NCBI RefSeq assembly: GCF_002154725.1
Contig: NZ_MTAW01000088.1
Span: 1-46,199 of the forward strand
Direction of reading: 5' to 3'
Length of the DNA stretch: 46,199 bases
Source of the DNA: Nostoc sp. 106C
GTDB taxonomy: Bacteria; Cyanobacteriota; Cyanobacteriia; Cyanobacteriales; Nostocaceae
Part shown: positions 44,111 to 46,199 of the stretch, in pieces
How positions within the stretch are numbered: position 1 is the first letter of the stretch
Layout of the letters: each line of letters opens with the position of its first letter
The notes under the pieces: generated by a model
What the model saw: only the letters and a program-made list of their open reading frames with translations
What the model was told of the DNA's origin: nothing
Databases searched by the model: none
Position numbers and translations under genes: made by a program

Positions 44111-46033
44111 GTGTCTTCGTTAAAGACTTTTGTACAGCAGCCAGAAACTCGGACTGCATCTCGTTCCGAGTTTTTGAAAGAAGTAGGTCAAGTAGCTGGT
44201 GTTACTCTCTTATCAGTCACTATGCTGGCAAGTTCTGTTCTTGCTGGAGGACTAGTTGGTTTAGCAGTTAGTTTTCGGAATTTACCAGATGTCAGACAAC
44301 TACGGAACTTTTTACCAGAAGAAACAACTTATATTTATGACATTAAAGGTAAGCTTTTAGCAGGTATACATGGGGAAGCCAACAGAAAAATTGTAACGCT
44401 AGATGAAATTTCCCCAAATTTAAAACGAGCAGTATTAGCTAGTGAAGATAGCCACTTCTACAACCATCACGGAATTAATCCCGGCGGTATTGGACGTGCT
44501 GCGTTAGTCAATTGGGCAGCAGGTAGTATCCGGGAGGGCGGTTCTACAATCACCATGCAGTTGGTGAAAAATATATTTCTATCGAAAAAACGTGCTTTTA
44601 CTCGAAAAATAGCAGAAGCGGTACTGGCAGTTCGGTTAGAGCAAATTATTAGTAAAGACCGAATTTTAGAAATGTACCTCAATCAAGTTTATTGGGGTCA
44701 CAATAACTATGGTGTGCAAACAGCAGCACGAACTTACTTTGACAAATCAGCAGCAAATTTGACTCTGGGCGAATCTGCATTGATGGCAGGTTTGATCCAA
44801 GCGCCAGAACAATTTAGCCCTTTTGTAAATATGAATTTGGCCAAACAAAAACAAAAGGAAGTTTTGGGACGAATGCTGCAACTGAAATGGATCGGTCAGC
44901 AAGAATATAATGATGCTCTCCAGCAAAAAATCAAACTTGGTAAAATCAGGTCATTTCAAGGTAGTGCTCTTCCTTATGTAACCAATACCGTAGTTCAGGA
45001 AATAATTAAAAAGTTTGGGCGTGATGCATTACTTAAAGAAGGAATGCGGGTACAAACCACAGTAGATGCCAACTTCCAACTGATGGCAGAAGAAACTATT
45101 AAGAATTGGCATAAAACACTTGAAGGTCGGGGGTTAAATAAAAATCAAATGGCTTTAGTCGCTATTGATCCCCGCACGCACTTTATTAAAGCATTAGTAG
45201 GTGGTATAGATTCAAAATCTGGCGAATTTAACCGAGCAACTCAAGCACAGCGTCAACCTGGATCTTCTTTTAAGCCATTTGTTTACTACACTGCCTTTGC
45301 TAGTGGTAAGTTTACACCAAGTACAACGGTAGTCGATGCTCCAGTTAGCTATCGAGATGGTGATGGTTGGTACTATCCACGGAACTACGATGGTGGCTTT
45401 ATGGGAGCAATGCCGATTCGTACTGCCTTAGCACTATCTCGTAATGTGCCTGCGGTTAAGATTGGCAAAGCTGTAGGAATAAATAAAGTGATTGACACCT
45501 GCCATACCTTGGGAATTAGGAGCCAAATGGTTGCCGTAAGTTCTTTACCATTGGGTGCAATTGGTGTGACACCGCTGGAAATGGCTAGTGCTTATGCCAC
45601 CTTCGCAAATTATGGCTGGCAATCACCTCCAACGGCTATTGTTCGGATTACTGATAGTAGTGGCAATGTATTGTTAGATAATACTCCTAAACCTCAACAA
45701 GTTCTTGACCCTTGGGCATCAGCCGCATTGTTAGATGTAATGCAATCGGTAGTTACTGAAGGAACTGGTAAAGGTGCTGCTATTGATCGGCCAGTTGCAG
45801 GTAAAACAGGTACAACTTCTTCAGAAAAGGATATTTGGTTTATTGGTTCTGTACCGCAGTTAACGACAGCCATCTGGGTAGGAAGAGATGATAACAAACA
45901 ATTAGCCAGTGGTGCGACAGGTGGAGGTATGGTTACTCCCGTCTGGAAGGATTTCATGCAGAAGGCGCTTAAGGATGTACCAGTAATGAAATTTAAACCG
46001 CCTTCTGAATTTCCTCGACCTAAGCCAAATTAA
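44111..46033 (+). CDS. Class A penicillin-binding protein (PBP1A-type)
   Basis: This bifunctional enzyme builds peptidoglycan: glycan polymerisation by a GT51 domain and peptide crosslinking by a transpeptidase domain, in the periplasm and anchored by one N-terminal helix (about residues 30-56). GTG 44111 is preceded by GCGGGAG at 10 bp. GT51 motifs: SEDSHFYNHHG with catalytic glutamate E112, GGSTITMQLVKN and LNQVYWGHNNYG. Transpeptidase motifs: SSFK with S385 and K388, SRN in ALSRNVPAVK, and KTG at 565-567. At 640 residues it is a compact class A PBP without extra C-terminal domains. These genomes have several such paralogues, so I give no number. A palindrome follows at 46054. Confidence 0.93.
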   Translation: MSSLKTFVQQPETRTASRSEFLKEVGQVAGVTLLSVTMLASSVLAGGLVGLAVSFRNLPDVRQLRNFLPEETTYIYDIKGKLLAGIHGEANRKIVTLDEISPNLKRAVLASEDSHFYNHHGINPGGIGRAALVNWAAGSIREGGSTITMQLVKNIFLSKKRAFTRKIAEAVLAVRLEQIISKDRILEMYLNQVYWGHNNYGVQTAARTYFDKSAANLTLGESALMAGLIQAPEQFSPFVNMNLAKQKQKEVLGRMLQLKWIGQQEYNDALQQKIKLGKIRSFQGSALPYVTNTVVQEIIKKFGRDALLKEGMRVQTTVDANFQLMAEETIKNWHKTLEGRGLNKNQMALVAIDPRTHFIKALVGGIDSKSGEFNRATQAQRQPGSSFKPFVYYTAFASGKFTPSTTVVDAPVSYRDGDGWYYPRNYDGGFMGAMPIRTALALSRNVPAVKIGKAVGINKVIDTCHTLGIRSQMVAVSSLPLGAIGVTPLEMASAYATFANYGWQSPPTAIVRITDSSGNVLLDNTPKPQQVLDPWASAALLDVMQSVVTEGTGKGAAIDRPVAGKTGTTSSEKDIWFIGSVPQLTTAIWVGRDDNKQLASGATGGGMVTPVWKDFMQKALKDVPVMKFKPPSEFPRPKPN

Positions 46034-46053
46034 AATAATTCGTCATTAAGACG

Positions 46054-46093
46054 CCATTTGTAGAGACGCGATTAATCGCGTCTCTACAAATGG
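46054..46093. terminator. Perfect 40-nt palindrome after the PBP gene
   Basis: CCATTTGTAGAGACGCGATT and its exact reverse complement form a 40-nt perfect palindrome, 20 bp after the stop. The core GTAGAGACGCGATTAATCGC is, from memory, a high-copy palindrome family of Nostoc-type genomes. It may work as a terminator but lacks a T-run directly after it. The remaining 100 bp to the window end show no gene. Confidence 0.7.
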
Positions 46094-46199
46094 TGTATTT
46101 GTCGCATTCTTTTTTCAAATTGGTATTAGGAATATGGAGATGATCTCAGAGGGTGACAACCTACCTATAAAGGTTGCTGCATAAGGGATAGGGCATAGA

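Overview
This window is chromosomal DNA from a filamentous cyanobacterium, most likely a Nostocales (Nostoc/Anabaena-type) genome. The evidence is the very high density of the HIP1 octamer GCGATCGC, short tandem repeats of the GGCAGGA type, many dispersed palindromes, cyanobacterial versions of FtsH2, PntAB and DnaG, and gene families expanded in that group (HstK-type Ser/Thr-His hybrid kinases, tandem PknB-like kinases, TPR-CHAT proteases, LRR-Roc-COR proteins).

Layout. 1-189 is the end of a small non-autonomous transposon (MITE); a near-identical inverted copy lies complete at 19751-19990. 270-5738 holds two decayed HstK-type hybrid kinase genes, one a short relic and one split by an internal deletion. 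6032-10865 carries a secreted phytase/esterase-like protein and a tandem pair of Ser/Thr kinases sharing an unrecognised C-terminal domain. 11007-18285 is mostly housekeeping: tRNA-Asp, gltX, a small exported protein, ftsH and a site-2-protease/TPR fusion. 18313-20698 has, on the minus strand, an HD-domain protein and a HigBA toxin-antitoxin pair, then the MITE, then recR on the plus strand. 20846-28577 (minus) is a two-gene block: an LRR-Roc-COR GTPase upstream of an exported TPR-CHAT caspase-like protein, with a 21-bp tandem repeat family in all three flanking or intervening intergenic regions. 28991-29615 is an overlapping pair (small protein plus retropepsin-like aspartic protease). 29870-32920 is pntA-pntB. 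A 1.3-kb AT-rich gap follows, then a two-domain peptidoglycan hydrolase, dnaG, a pRiA4b ORF-3-like pair, a small nucleotidyltransferase, a PhoD-like phosphatase, a KTSC-domain protein and a class A penicillin-binding protein.

How the parts relate. The accessory regions are rich in NTP-dependent signalling and protease modules (HstK, PknB, Roc-COR, CHAT, retropepsin, HigBA), the gene mix reported for cyanobacterial conflict or programmed-response systems. The most interesting candidate is the ROCO plus TPR-CHAT block with its shared 21-bp repeats. The best supported structural observation is the MITE with a 9-bp target duplication, which seems to have supplied the only canonical start codons for recR. 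Function of the ROCO/CHAT pair as one system is inference; nothing in the sequence proves that they act together.
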